NCBI GenBank assembly: GCA_905250115.1
Contig: CAJNOI010000063.1
Location: forward strand, 373,265-437,264
Direction of reading: 5' to 3'
Origin: Adineta steineri
Taxonomy: Eukaryota; Rotifera; Eurotatoria; Adinetida; Adinetidae
DNA length: 64,000 bases
A model generated the notes under the pieces. That model was not told where the DNA came from and ran no database searches. It was given only the letters and a program-made list of their open reading frames with translations. Below are positions 21,368-32,537 of the stretch, piece by piece; within the stretch, counting starts at the first letter, position 1, and the number at the start of each line of letters is the position of its first letter. Position numbers and translations under genes: made by a program.

Positions 21368-24300
21368 ATGAATGAATCAATATTAAATCATTTATTTCTA
21401 CCATATCATTTACCGTCTACTGCTAACGATGATTTTTTGCTTGGAAACAATAATAAAAATGAATTTCTGCTACTCGAATGCATGGACGAATTTCTTCGAA
21501 TCACTCAATTAGTTGATGGTGATAATTCCTTACGGAATATTCGAGTTCTTACAGATTGTTTCAGTCGTTGGTCAGTTCGGCAAAACTCTCAAAATATCTC
21601 AATACAAAATATACAAACTACCCTTGAAAATTTACCATCAGGTAGTTTTACACCACTCTACATGCCGGCTCAAAATGCAGCAATTGTAATCGAAATCGAG
21701 TCAAATAATATTTCGCGACCACTTCTTTCATCCTGGCAAGTTTTATTACCAGTGGATGAAATAACATCTTCAGTTTTCTGTCACTATTCATCATTTCCTG
21801 TGACTGAATATCGATTAAATGAAATATCAGAATTAACGTCTAAAATTAATTGTGAATTACTCGTTGATTTCATGAAAAATACGATCGAATATTTACCATC
21901 CCATAATTTACCTAAATCACATTATGTTTGTCAATGGTGGATTCAACAATTCAAAGATATTCAACAAAACTCCAATGGTAATTCTTTAATTCAATTCAAG
22001 AAAAAACATCGTGATCATATTCATTTAAATAAAGAAGACGTACCTTTTCGACGTTCTGGTCTATGGATGACAATGAAAACGGTTATCGAAACTATTTTAA
22101 CAAAACAATTCGGAGAACTTGGTATTCTTATTTACAAATTGTTGATTACTCATTTTTTGATTTACATACTTGACACAAGACAAAAGTATTCAAAACAGAG
22201 AGCAATATCTATGGACTTATCGATTTATTGCATTCGAAAGATTGTTCGTCGGATGAATAAGATCGAGAATAGATTAGCTTTAATTACGATTGATGACAAC
22301 GATGTCGATAGATGGATTCGACATATCAAAAAAATTATTGAAATAAAAATTGATGAAATTTTTCCGAAATCATTTTGTCAAGATATAGTACAAACTACGA
22401 GTTCAGCGCATCAATTTTCTTCATCGAGTGATACAGATTTTAATAGCACCGCAATATATCAACATGCATGTGTCCAATTGAAAACATTTCTCAATGATAA
22501 CCGTTTAAATAAACCGGTGGAAACACGTTCTAGTGATGATAATACTGATGACTTTTTCGATATCAATTATCCCGATAATATACAATTTTATTCTGAATTA
22601 ATGCACAAAATGAGTTATACGATGGGAACAGCGTTGACACGAGTGGAAATTTGGGTAACTTCACACTTACAGGAATGGTTGGATGATCCCACACCACTAA
22701 CAAGCGGAATGAACCGGTTTGAACATTTACGTGAATTCTTTGAAGATTACCAAAGTGGAGCATTAAGCTATTATTGGCCTCAGAAAGGTTCAACTGATCC
22801 TATAGGTTATTCACGATTTATTCTCACATCATTGACGATTATTCATTGCATGCACAAAAAACTATGTGAAGATCCAGGATTCGAACGATTAAAGAATCAT
22901 ACTGTTTCTATTCCACATCTATTGAAACTATTTAAATATTTAATTTTACCAACTCGAGAAGATATGATTCGTGCTCGTTATTTATATGATTATTTTCGCG
23001 AATTCAGTACAAAAACATATCCAGATCTTCTTAGTAAAATCAATTCGACAGACGCATTCGGCGTTGCTTATGCTACGAGTAATAATTCCATGGTTCAAAA
23101 TTTATTAAAAATACGAGCACAAGCTGAAGTAGACAGACGGGCAAAAGTTGAAGAAGTGAATCATGCGAAATGGAATTACAAAAATTTAATGAAATCAATT
23201 CGAAATCTTTCTTGTAGTTGTCGTCATAGTTTAAAAGATAAACGAACTACATGTGAGAAATGTTCAGCACAAGAACAAGCCGATAATATGCAAGTGGATA
23301 TTTTTGAATGCCCAATTCCGGAAGAAGATGTAGATGCTCAAGCTGTTATATTTGAATTACAAATGCCAATTGAAATTAGAAGTTATCGCGATATTCTTTG
23401 GCAATTCATTAACCGTCGTAAACCACAATCTGACAGTAAAGTGCGAGAATGGTCAACTAGTCGTTCATATTGTGAGAAACTAAGTTTATACGATACTGGT
23501 CCAGATATTCGTAGGGTTAAACTTATATCTGATAGAGAATCTTATACAGAACATAACTATACAAGAAAAATCTCATGTACAGCAGTCGATGGTTTTTTAG
23601 TGAAAAACAATTTAACAGTGAACATTTCTCCAACAGTACCTACCAAATTCAGCGATGAACATAAGGTGTTAACACCTCAACTTACTCATCCAGATTATAA
23701 ACAACTACAATTTACATTAGATACAACGAACGATATGCAAAATGAAGTCATTGCCAAACTGCCTCAATGTCCACCACGTTTCAAACCAACGCAATTTATT
23801 GAATATGGTTCATTTCGATCTGGTCATCGTTTACAATGGCTAAACTTATTAGCAGTTTTAGAGATGGATTCTTTATCGATTGCTGAAGAAAGTGTTGCGA
23901 TATTAATCCTACATTCGATATTACAATATGGTCCAATAGAAAATTTTCCAAAAAAACAAAATGATTCTTGGTGTCCTGAATCACATCAACAATTATTGGA
24001 AGATAACTTTGTTGATGAATTAGTTGTCAGATTAAATCAACATCTTGATAATTGTGGATTAAATTGGCAAAATGACTTAGTACTCGTTGTCATAACAATA
24101 GTTGCTATGCGTCTATTCACTATTTGCAATACAACAAAAGAAAGTCTACTTATTGATCTTGTTATGAAATGTCGACAAATTGGTGAAAAGTGGATTGAAC
24201 GCATTTCAGAATACACTCAAACAATGTCATCATCTGATATTAAAGAAACAGAAAAACTACGATCGAAAATGATTACTATCAGTATTGCTTGTATGTTCAC

Positions 24301-27300
24301 ATTCTCAACTCATCACGAACGGATTAATTGTCTATTAGGATCAGATGAACATATCATGTCTTTACTAAAAGTAGTAACTACACTTCATGATACTTGCCTA
24401 TTGAGTTTCGATAAATCGATTATAAGTACATTTATACAAAATCTTAAAAGACATAGTGAACGCATCATGATTATGATACAACCAACTATTACTCAGTTTC
24501 TGCAAGATAGAGCATTGAATATTTTAAATCAATTTGCTGTTTCGTACTGGACAGTCATCAGAAGAACAGATTATATGGGTGAGCTATGGAAAAAGCAAAA
24601 CACAGATCCTTATGATGGATTGTATACTTGTCAATATCAGTCAAAATGTTTATCGATCAATCTGATTACAGGATCATTTTTAGTAGATGGTGTAACAGTT
24701 GGATATTTACCAGCAAAAATTATTTTACATCCATTATTCGTACGTGTTTTCGGTTCTCATGTTTTCGAAGTGCAAGCTTCTAATAAACCTCATACTTATG
24801 TTACGAAGTACGCATATCATGGCAATAGACAAGTCGATTATGAGTTTACTTGTAATGAATCTAATCAAAATCTACTTATTTACGAAACACACAAGGAAAC
24901 AGGTGATCGATTCCAATTAATTCCACATACTTGTTTTCTCACAGATTTTCCAGACAAATTCATTTCTTATTACAGTCACTGGATGAATATAGCAAATCAA
25001 ACAATCGACTTTCGACCGATCAAATTTAGCAATGCTGACTTTTTAAATGACAAGTCGTACACCTTTGACATAGCAACAGGACATCTTACGAGCACAGATA
25101 CTGAAAATAAACAAATATTGATCAATCAAACGTCGAGATTTTTCCTAAATCTATTCGAACAATATTTCAATCGTCTTGATGATCAGGCATATATCTATAT
25201 GATGCAACAGATAACGGACAAAACGAATGCCATCGTTGATATCTATCTGTCTCGTTTAGGAATTGCATTTCAATATGATACTGTAAACAACATAATTGTA
25301 TCACGTGAATATGCTGATATGCGTGTCAGTGAAAATCAACATTTTGGAACATTAACAGGCTTAACATTTGGTTTACTTTTAGTACCTTTATCTGCTAGTA
25401 AAAACAAAGAAGATTATTATCCTTATAGAAAAGTAATAATACCCTTCGGAACGGTAACTGCTCGAAGTCAAACATCTGATCATCAAACTGTCAGTGTCGA
25501 ACGATTATCTTCAAGAACTTCTCTGGAATATTTCGTTTTTATATTAAATGATCGATTAAAAATTCTTCAATCAACAGATAGTCCAACTGGTTGGCTTTAC
25601 CTAGCATTATTACATGCAATGACAACTCATCCTCTTCCCGATCAATATATTTGTATGACAGGCATGGAACGAGCTTTCCAATTATTAAATTCAGCTGGTT
25701 GTTGGTCGGATGAACCATTTAATAGTCTTTCTCTAAAAATTTTAATTCAAATTGCACAGATAACACCGATAGTTCATTATTATCCCAAAAATCTTTCTTG
25801 TTCAATCAATATAAGTTGGCACGCGAATGGTCTACCGTATTCTACTCAACATTTTGGTTATTATTTTCTTGCAAAAGCAATAATAGAACATAGTCAACAA
25901 TTGAAGTTCATATATAAATCATCTTCAAACAACCAACGAATGTTAAAAATATTCGATGGAAAAACATATAATGAATCTTTAATGAAAAAACTCTATTGGG
26001 ACTATCGAGATTCTTATAATCCACTAGCTCGTCTATCTACAGAAATGGAAGCGACCCTATTACCAAATCGTGCGACAAAGCCATATTGCTCAGATTTAGA
26101 ATATTGCTTACACAAAACAGATTACACTTCTGTTGATCTAACAGATGATTTATACAATAGTGGCAATGTACATCTACGAGATTGTTCGAATCAACACTGG
26201 TTGCCATTGAATCAATGGTTATCTGAAGAAAATACATTAAACATCATATGGATTGGTTTATTAAAAATGACCGATTGTCTGAAAACATCAACAAGCGCAG
26301 ATAAAGATGATAATATCAAACGATTTGAAAAGATGATTGACTTTCTTCATTATATTGCTGACAGAGTTTCATTGAATCCATTTTATTTACAAATGTTGAA
26401 AACAGCATTAAAAGAAATACCCGATACAATATCATCGATTCATCCCTACCCACCATTTATCTATTACTCAAATATCGAACACATTGACGTACAATCGTTT
26501 CAGTATGATCCGAATTTAATGTCTACAAAGGAAGTAAAACAGACTAATAAATTATTAACATATTGGCAGAATAATAAAAAACTTCGATTATTTCTTGAAG
26601 ATGTTGAAAATTCGATTTCCTATCCTATGGAAGAATTCAATATGCAAGTACAATACATTCCACAACAGTTCGAAATCGAATCTTTTGATGAACATTATAA
26701 GGTACAATTGAAACCTATGGCGAATGATATTAATCCAAGACTATTATTGCAAGCAAAGGAAAAATTTCATCAGATGTACACAGGTTATTTCAAGAGACCA
26801 GCACGACTTGTTCAGACATTCACTACTGAAAAGAAAGATTCATTTTTCGATCAATTTTTTCCTTCTAATAACCAAGATGATAATTCATTAATCGATATTG
26901 CTAATTACTTTAAAAATCAATTGAAACAAAGTTGGCAAAAACTATCGTCCGAAATTCATACTCAACAAGAAAGATCAACAAATGCTGAAATAAACGAGTG
27001 TCTCAATCATTTACGTCAAGAATCTATAGAAATTTGGCAAGAACTTATCAAATCTATCACTCAGTCTAATATACAAATATTTCAATGTGGTTTAGGATTA
27101 CGCATAACTCCAACAACATTGATTTCTCTCTTTCAACAGAATAAAAAACAATTGAATTTAACGAATGATGAACGTACATTATTAGGAGGTGTTCTTGTTT
27201 ATTGGACATTGGAACAACAACTTGAACGAGCATTATATTTTGATACTCATGATAAAATAGAAGATTTAGAAAAAGAACTTTCAAATATTCCACATTCAAA

Positions 27301-30300
27301 TTGGATACCATCTGAACATATATCATGGCTTATTTTAGAACTCGAAATGAATATAACCATTCGAGAAATGCAAATTAAAGTTGCACGTCATATGATGCAA
27401 CCAAATTCGAATTTAAATAATCAAGAAATACAAAATATAGTTATGCAAATGAATATGGGCGAAGGAAAAACATCAGTGATTTTACCTATGTTAGCTGTTA
27501 GTTTACCATCATCGTCTTCTAATTTAGTTCGAATCATCATACTCAAATCATTATTTCCTACAAACTATCAATCATTACGTTGTAAATTAGGAGGTCTAAT
27601 CAATCGGCGTGTATTTCCATTTATATGCCGTCGAGATTTGAATTTTACTGATGAACAAATTCAATCAATTCATTCTCGTTTACGAAAAGCTTTACTGAAT
27701 TGTGATATAATGATAACTTCACCTGAAGATATTCTTTCTTATGATCTACTTACTATTGATCAATGTCGACGACATTTTTTTGCAACAGGAAAATCAATGT
27801 TAGCAATGCAACGATGGTTGAAAACATATGCTCGTGATGTCTTAGATGAATCCGATGAGATTTTACATGTCAAATATCAGTTAGTTTATACAGTGGGTAG
27901 TCAACGACAAGTTGATGGTGGTGCTGAACGATGGAATACTATTCAATCAATTTTAAAATTAGTTAAACAACATGCTGCTAATATTTCAAATGAATTTGAC
28001 AAAGATGTTTGTTATAAACCATCGGAACGAAAAAGTGCTTTCCCACAGTTTCGTTTACAGTCATCGACACCATTTCGATCTCTATGCGAATATATAGTGA
28101 AAGACTGGCTTCGTACTAGAAACTATCATGAAAACGATGAAGAGAGTATTCTAACATTTGTTATGAACGTAGACGTTTCAATTGAAATAGTTAAAGATAA
28201 ATTTCCTGCCAGTGATATTCAATCACTTCTTATCATTCGAGGTCTGTTATCATCTGAAGTTCTTTTAGTTGCTTTAAAAAAACGATATCGAGTCAATTAT
28301 GGTGCGAATCGAAAGGATAACTTTAATCATTTAATGGCTGTACCTTATCGTGCAAAGGATGTCGTTGCTGATAGAACTGAATTTGGTCATCCCGATTTGG
28401 CTTTAGTTTTGACACATCTATCATATTATTATTCAGGTTTAAATGATGAACAACTAACTCGAGTTTTCGATCGATTATCTGAAGAAGAAAATAATCCTGT
28501 AATTATTTATGATGAATGGATTACGTATGAAGGAATAGATAATTTACCAGCTACTATCAAAGAATGGAAAAGTGTTAATCTAAAAGATCATCAACAAAGA
28601 ACACGCGATCTTTTTCCTATATTTCGATACAATATAGTAGTAATCAATTATTTCCTCAATTATTTTGTTTTTCCTCGTGAAGCTAAACAATTTCCACATA
28701 AATTAGTTTCATCACCTTGGGATTTATCGTCATCATTTTCACGAAGACATATTATCACTGGATTTAGTGGTACAAATGATACACAACTATTATTACCGAT
28801 TCATATTCGTCAATTTGATTTGCCTGAATTACAAAAAACCGATGCTATTGTTGTCAATAATTTATTACAAGTTGAAAATGAGAATTATCAATGTTTAGCT
28901 ATCAATGCATCATCAACTGAAATCTTAGAAATTATTATGAAAAGTAAAACATCTATCAATGTTATTTTAGATGTTGGTGCTTTGTTTATTGACGGAATGA
29001 ATAGAGAAATCGCTTTGAAATGGTTGAATCTATCCGATAAAAATAAGATTGATTATGCAGTTTACTTTGATTCGGATTCAATTGTTGTTTGTGATCGTCA
29101 ATTGCGTCAAAGTCCATTTGCAACATCACCAGCTAGTGAACGATTAGAACATTGTATTTTTTATCTTGATGAAATTCATACACGAGGAACTGATTTTAAA
29201 TTTCCACGAGGATTTCAAGCAGCCGTTACATTAGGTGTTCATCTAACAAAAGATCGTTTTGTTCAAGCTTGTATGAGAATGAGAAAATTAGGTAATGGAC
29301 ATTCATTGGCATTTTTCAGTTCACATGAAGTTCATCAACAAATTATTCAATTGAAAAAGAATGTCAACAATATTGAAGTAATCGATCTTCTTCGTTGGGT
29401 ATATGAAAATACTATTGACTCAACGTGGAACGGATTACACTACTGGGCTACTCAAAGTCTTAGTTTTCAACGAAAACTTGCTGCTTTTCGAGAAATTCAA
29501 TGGAATAATCAAGAACAAGTATTTGATAATGAAATGATGAAACAATTAGCTCAAGATAATTTAGAACCAGAAATTTTAGATTTGATTGATATGTATGGAG
29601 AACGAAAGGTTCCTTCAACTTTGTATGATATTCATTCAGCTCGTTATAATGCGACTAACTATAATATAACTGTGAATATTCGCGATGAAGTTCTACAAAG
29701 ATTAAGAAATTATGGTGGCAAGAAAACACGTTTAGCACAGTTATTAGATGAAGAACAAGAACGAGAACTCGAACAAGAATTAGAAGAAGAACGACAACTA
29801 GAGCGACCACCACCAGCTGAACCTTGTGAACGTAAACTACATGACATAATCAAACAGTTGTGTAATAAAAATATTCCAATGATCAATTTAGAAGATCATC
29901 CTATGGTATTTCAACATTTACCTTTTGCATTAATAGGCACTACATTAGAAGAGGATTGTCAACCAAAGAGTTGGTATTCAAATCTATGGATTTCCACCGA
30001 ATTTCAACGTGTTATTGCTACAGAAGATGCATCATTAAATTCATTTTTACGTCCACCACGTTGGATTGTTGTCTATCGAAATCAACATATTATTTTCGTT
30101 AGTTCTTACGAAGCCAATTGGTTGTTGGGTCGATTGTCATTGATCGACTCACCAATCACTACTTTACGTTTATTTTTGCCACGAATCAAACGTAATCAAT
30201 CAATATTTGTCAATACATTACCACTTACTATTCCTCCGTCGATCAATGTTTCAAATGAAAATGATATTTATCTCGTTCCACTGGATCGTTTAGTCCAGTT

Positions 30301-30604
30301 ATTTCTCTTCAACGGTACTCTCTATTTTGACAATACTGAAGAACAAACAATGTTTTGTCAATGTTTGAGTTTATGTCCAAAAATTCGAAATGAAATCGAA
30401 GAGAACGCTTTTCAATCCCATAAAATTGATATCGATGGATTTGTACATTCTGAACATCGCGATGAATTACAGATTACCCATGCTCGATTAAAAGAAAATC
30501 CAATTGATTTTGTAAAACAAATTCTTGAAATTCGAAATAATATTTTTCCTACAACAACATCACACGTTGGTAGTATCATTCTCAACGCTTTCAAACTTTT
30601 CTAA
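21368..30604 (+). CDS. Giant DUF6606/DUF3638/DUF3645 helicase-like protein
   Basis: A single uninterrupted frame of 3078 residues with no intron. The N-terminus (ESILNHLFLPYHLPSTANDD) matches the DUF6606 type. A four-Cys cluster lies at C616, C618, C629 and C632. The DUF3638 region carries a Walker A motif MGEGKT (GEGKT 2031-2035), a Walker B-like DESDE (2160-2164) and, later, SGTND (2467-2471) and DEIHTRGTDFKFP (from 2601), which resemble helicase motifs II, III and V. DUF3645 shows as VPYRAKD (2325-2331) plus EFGHPDLAL. An acidic/Gln-rich coil (ERELEQELEEERQLE) precedes the C-terminal domain. The full-length family is known mainly from fungi, oomycetes and other protists; its function is not established, but superfamily-2 ATPase activity is likely. 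An AATAAA lies about 36 bases past the stop. The start is the first ATG of the frame, 7 bases after a possible acceptor. Confidence 0.9.
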   Translation: MNESILNHLFLPYHLPSTANDDFLLGNNNKNEFLLLECMDEFLRITQLVDGDNSLRNIRVLTDCFSRWSVRQNSQNISIQNIQTTLENLPSGSFTPLYMPAQNAAIVIEIESNNISRPLLSSWQVLLPVDEITSSVFCHYSSFPVTEYRLNEISELTSKINCELLVDFMKNTIEYLPSHNLPKSHYVCQWWIQQFKDIQQNSNGNSLIQFKKKHRDHIHLNKEDVPFRRSGLWMTMKTVIETILTKQFGELGILIYKLLITHFLIYILDTRQKYSKQRAISMDLSIYCIRKIVRRMNKIENRLALITIDDNDVDRWIRHIKKIIEIKIDEIFPKSFCQDIVQTTSSAHQFSSSSDTDFNSTAIYQHACVQLKTFLNDNRLNKPVETRSSDDNTDDFFDINYPDNIQFYSELMHKMSYTMGTALTRVEIWVTSHLQEWLDDPTPLTSGMNRFEHLREFFEDYQSGALSYYWPQKGSTDPIGYSRFILTSLTIIHCMHKKLCEDPGFERLKNHTVSIPHLLKLFKYLILPTREDMIRARYLYDYFREFSTKTYPDLLSKINSTDAFGVAYATSNNSMVQNLLKIRAQAEVDRRAKVEEVNHAKWNYKNLMKSIRNLSCSCRHSLKDKRTTCEKCSAQEQADNMQVDIFECPIPEEDVDAQAVIFELQMPIEIRSYRDILWQFINRRKPQSDSKVREWSTSRSYCEKLSLYDTGPDIRRVKLISDRESYTEHNYTRKISCTAVDGFLVKNNLTVNISPTVPTKFSDEHKVLTPQLTHPDYKQLQFTLDTTNDMQNEVIAKLPQCPPRFKPTQFIEYGSFRSGHRLQWLNLLAVLEMDSLSIAEESVAILILHSILQYGPIENFPKKQNDSWCPESHQQLLEDNFVDELVVRLNQHLDNCGLNWQNDLVLVVITIVAMRLFTICNTTKESLLIDLVMKCRQIGEKWIERISEYTQTMSSSDIKETEKLRSKMITISIACMFTFSTHHERINCLLGSDEHIMSLLKVVTTLHDTCLLSFDKSIISTFIQNLKRHSERIMIMIQPTITQFLQDRALNILNQFAVSYWTVIRRTDYMGELWKKQNTDPYDGLYTCQYQSKCLSINLITGSFLVDGVTVGYLPAKIILHPLFVRVFGSHVFEVQASNKPHTYVTKYAYHGNRQVDYEFTCNESNQNLLIYETHKETGDRFQLIPHTCFLTDFPDKFISYYSHWMNIANQTIDFRPIKFSNADFLNDKSYTFDIATGHLTSTDTENKQILINQTSRFFLNLFEQYFNRLDDQAYIYMMQQITDKTNAIVDIYLSRLGIAFQYDTVNNIIVSREYADMRVSENQHFGTLTGLTFGLLLVPLSASKNKEDYYPYRKVIIPFGTVTARSQTSDHQTVSVERLSSRTSLEYFVFILNDRLKILQSTDSPTGWLYLALLHAMTTHPLPDQYICMTGMERAFQLLNSAGCWSDEPFNSLSLKILIQIAQITPIVHYYPKNLSCSINISWHANGLPYSTQHFGYYFLAKAIIEHSQQLKFIYKSSSNNQRMLKIFDGKTYNESLMKKLYWDYRDSYNPLARLSTEMEATLLPNRATKPYCSDLEYCLHKTDYTSVDLTDDLYNSGNVHLRDCSNQHWLPLNQWLSEENTLNIIWIGLLKMTDCLKTSTSADKDDNIKRFEKMIDFLHYIADRVSLNPFYLQMLKTALKEIPDTISSIHPYPPFIYYSNIEHIDVQSFQYDPNLMSTKEVKQTNKLLTYWQNNKKLRLFLEDVENSISYPMEEFNMQVQYIPQQFEIESFDEHYKVQLKPMANDINPRLLLQAKEKFHQMYTGYFKRPARLVQTFTTEKKDSFFDQFFPSNNQDDNSLIDIANYFKNQLKQSWQKLSSEIHTQQERSTNAEINECLNHLRQESIEIWQELIKSITQSNIQIFQCGLGLRITPTTLISLFQQNKKQLNLTNDERTLLGGVLVYWTLEQQLERALYFDTHDKIEDLEKELSNIPHSNWIPSEHISWLILELEMNITIREMQIKVARHMMQPNSNLNNQEIQNIVMQMNMGEGKTSVILPMLAVSLPSSSSNLVRIIILKSLFPTNYQSLRCKLGGLINRRVFPFICRRDLNFTDEQIQSIHSRLRKALLNCDIMITSPEDILSYDLLTIDQCRRHFFATGKSMLAMQRWLKTYARDVLDESDEILHVKYQLVYTVGSQRQVDGGAERWNTIQSILKLVKQHAANISNEFDKDVCYKPSERKSAFPQFRLQSSTPFRSLCEYIVKDWLRTRNYHENDEESILTFVMNVDVSIEIVKDKFPASDIQSLLIIRGLLSSEVLLVALKKRYRVNYGANRKDNFNHLMAVPYRAKDVVADRTEFGHPDLALVLTHLSYYYSGLNDEQLTRVFDRLSEEENNPVIIYDEWITYEGIDNLPATIKEWKSVNLKDHQQRTRDLFPIFRYNIVVINYFLNYFVFPREAKQFPHKLVSSPWDLSSSFSRRHIITGFSGTNDTQLLLPIHIRQFDLPELQKTDAIVVNNLLQVENENYQCLAINASSTEILEIIMKSKTSINVILDVGALFIDGMNREIALKWLNLSDKNKIDYAVYFDSDSIVVCDRQLRQSPFATSPASERLEHCIFYLDEIHTRGTDFKFPRGFQAAVTLGVHLTKDRFVQACMRMRKLGNGHSLAFFSSHEVHQQIIQLKKNVNNIEVIDLLRWVYENTIDSTWNGLHYWATQSLSFQRKLAAFREIQWNNQEQVFDNEMMKQLAQDNLEPEILDLIDMYGERKVPSTLYDIHSARYNATNYNITVNIRDEVLQRLRNYGGKKTRLAQLLDEEQERELEQELEEERQLERPPPAEPCERKLHDIIKQLCNKNIPMINLEDHPMVFQHLPFALIGTTLEEDCQPKSWYSNLWISTEFQRVIATEDASLNSFLRPPRWIVVYRNQHIIFVSSYEANWLLGRLSLIDSPITTLRLFLPRIKRNQSIFVNTLPLTIPPSINVSNENDIYLVPLDRLVQLFLFNGTLYFDNTEEQTMFCQCLSLCPKIRNEIEENAFQSHKIDIDGFVHSEHRDELQITHARLKENPIDFVKQILEIRNNIFPTTTSHVGSIILNAFKLF

Positions 30605-30744
30605 CGAATTCAAAGTTAAATGTAATTAAATTTTTTTAAAAATAAACAAGACTTGTTATGTTTGTTGTTCTTTCATTTCACTCTTAAATATTTGAGTGAG
30701 TGGGTATGTGATGAGTATACCATCATATCCACACTCTATTTTCT
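30605..30744. other. 3' flank with hairpin locus 9
   Basis: It contains the probable polyadenylation signal at about 30640 and, at 30694-30736, GAGTGAGTGGGTATGTGATGA facing TCATATCCACACTC. Confidence 0.5.
30694..30736. repeat. GTGGGTA/CCACACTC hairpin locus 9
   Basis: GAGTGAGTGGGTATGTGATG is opposed to CATCATATCCACACTC with an 8-10 bp centre. Because of its position soon after the giant gene it could act as a transcription end hairpin, though this is speculation. Confidence 0.6.
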
Positions 30745-31580
30745 TTAATTAATTATAACTATCTTACCCATAGATATGTCAAATAATTCAATTCTAATGA
30801 GAGAAAAAACTGAGTGGTTTTCACCAACGTTGATATTGGTGTTATCAGCACCCACGACTGTTAATTCATTAATATCCAAATAATTATTATCGATCAATTG
30901 TCGAGCATTAGTAAAAACTTTATTCGCTGTTTCATCTACATCTGTTATCAATTCAAAAAGGTCGAAGATAATAAATTAAATTCAGAAGAACAATACCTTT
31001 GCTGACATCATTTGTGAATAAGAACTGAACACAAAAATGGATACATTTTAATATTTCCTCTTTTTACCAGCATCGTACATTAACGAATAATGAAATGCTC
31101 TTCTCAAATCATCAATCAAATTTTATGTAAAACATGGTGCTAAAACATTCAGGGCAATAAATGTTGATTTTGTTCAAGCGCACGATAAATGAGTTGCTGT
31201 TGTAGAGAACGAGAACATTTTTTTACAGACATTATCAATCTTTTTCTTTTGATGATTTCATTGTTTTTGTAATTAATTGTCGATTAGTATTAAATGATTT
31301 ATAATTGTTTTGATGCTTTTAAGTTTTTCTATGATGGTCAATATCAGCTTTTCCTCGATAGTGTACTGAAAATTGCTGGTTACAAGCAATGCATGTGGCC
31401 TGAGTTATACTCTTTCGAAAATAATTTATATTCTATGATCTTTAACCATTCTTTGTTAAATATTCCTTTTTTCAACTTCTTTTTTTTCGATTGACCATTG
31501 GATGATATTTGTGACTTGATTGTTACTGATGCTTTACTATCTTCATCTTGATCGATATAGCTATCAATAACATCAGTCAT
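30745..31580 (-). mobile_element. Degraded hAT-type transposase with BED-like finger
   Basis: On the minus strand the 5' end (31580-31320) reads FNKEWLKIIEYKLF, then CLVCNQQFSVHYRGKADIDHH, a BED-like Cys/His finger of the type at the start of hAT/ZBED transposases. Further on (30951-30745) it reads ELTVVGADNTNINVGENHSVF, which matches the catalytic-core DNTNxNxG segment of that family. The middle has stops and frame changes, and no terminal inverted repeats were found. It is a dead plain DNA transposon. Confidence 0.5.
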
Positions 31581-32093
31581 TTTATTCTGCTAAGCACAAA
31601 TATTACAGCTTATTATATTCTTAACCAACAACGAACAATAGACAGAATATTGTATACAATGAATTGAAAGATTTGGATGATTGATCGGAAATAATTCAGA
31701 AAGAAAGATATCGGTAAAGAAGGGCCTCAACAAGTGGCGTATATATTGGCCGTTTTCATTAACCACTGGAAATTCGAGATCGCCAGCTTTTTGATTTCCA
31801 TTATACAACAAAAACAACAATATACGTCACTAAGAATTCATCGGATATATATGGAATAATGATGTATTAGAACTGAAATCGAGTTAAAAATGAAAAGCAA
31901 ATAATATTTAAAAAGCAGAAAAAAATTGAAAAAGCAGAAGCGGTGGTAACCTTGGTTGCAAAGTTTTGTTGAAGTTCTTAATACAGAGTGAAGATAAATG
32001 TTAGTCTGTATTGTATAATGTTTCATAAGAGTAACGTACTTAGTAGAGTAGTAAAATATTAACGAATAAATAAAGATCACCCATAAATAAGCC
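31581..32093. other. Intergenic
   Basis: No recognised gene. A 76-codon minus-strand frame (31590-31820, reading GDLEFPVVNENGQYIRHLL) has a protein-like look but no recognisable family. Confidence 0.35.
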
Positions 32094-32527
32094 TTAACAA
32101 TGCAAGAGGACGCTGACAGTGTTCGAAGTTGAACCAGAGTTTGCAACAATAATATCAGGTTTGTTATCACTATTTACATCGGCGACTGCTACTGAGTATG
32201 GACTAATACCAACTGCGTAAGTAGTTTGAGCAGTAAAGGTACCATTGCCTGCGTTGGCAAGGATACTGGTAGTGTTCGAAGCATAGTTTGCAACAATAAT
32301 ATCAGGTTTATTGTCACTATTGATGTCGACAACTGCTACCGAAATTGGACTACTGCCAACTGCATAAGTAGTTTGAGGGTTAAAGGTACCATTGCCTGTA
32401 TTGAGAAGAACACCGACGGTATTTAAATCAGAGATTGCAACAATAATGTCTGGTTTATTGTCGCTATTCACGTCGACGACTGCTACTGATGTTGGCATAC
32501 CGCCAAGTGCGTAAGTACTTTGAGGAT
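32094..32527 (-). CDS. FG-GAP (VCBS) repeat protein, partial, cut by assembly gap
   Basis: Three nearly identical repeats on the minus strand follow the pattern SVAVVDVNSDNKPDIIVAN...SNTVSVLLNTGNGTF, the FG-GAP/VCBS calcium-binding blade of integrin-type beta-propellers. The 5' part is missing because the frame runs straight into ten Ns (32528-32537). It reads QSTYALGG just before the gap, so coding sequence was continuing. The 3' end stops soon after VSVLLHC, perhaps at a donor (TTGCATT/GTTAAGG). Bdelloids have large families of such proteins, with repeats closer to bacterial than metazoan ones. The likely role is a secreted or surface propeller; ligand unknown. Confidence 0.75.
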
Positions 32528-32537
32528 NNNNNNNNNN
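32528..32537. other. Assembly gap (10 N)
   Basis: Ten Ns interrupt the FG-GAP gene. Sequence to the right has no FG-GAP similarity, so the true distance and adjacency across the gap are unknown. Confidence 0.98.
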
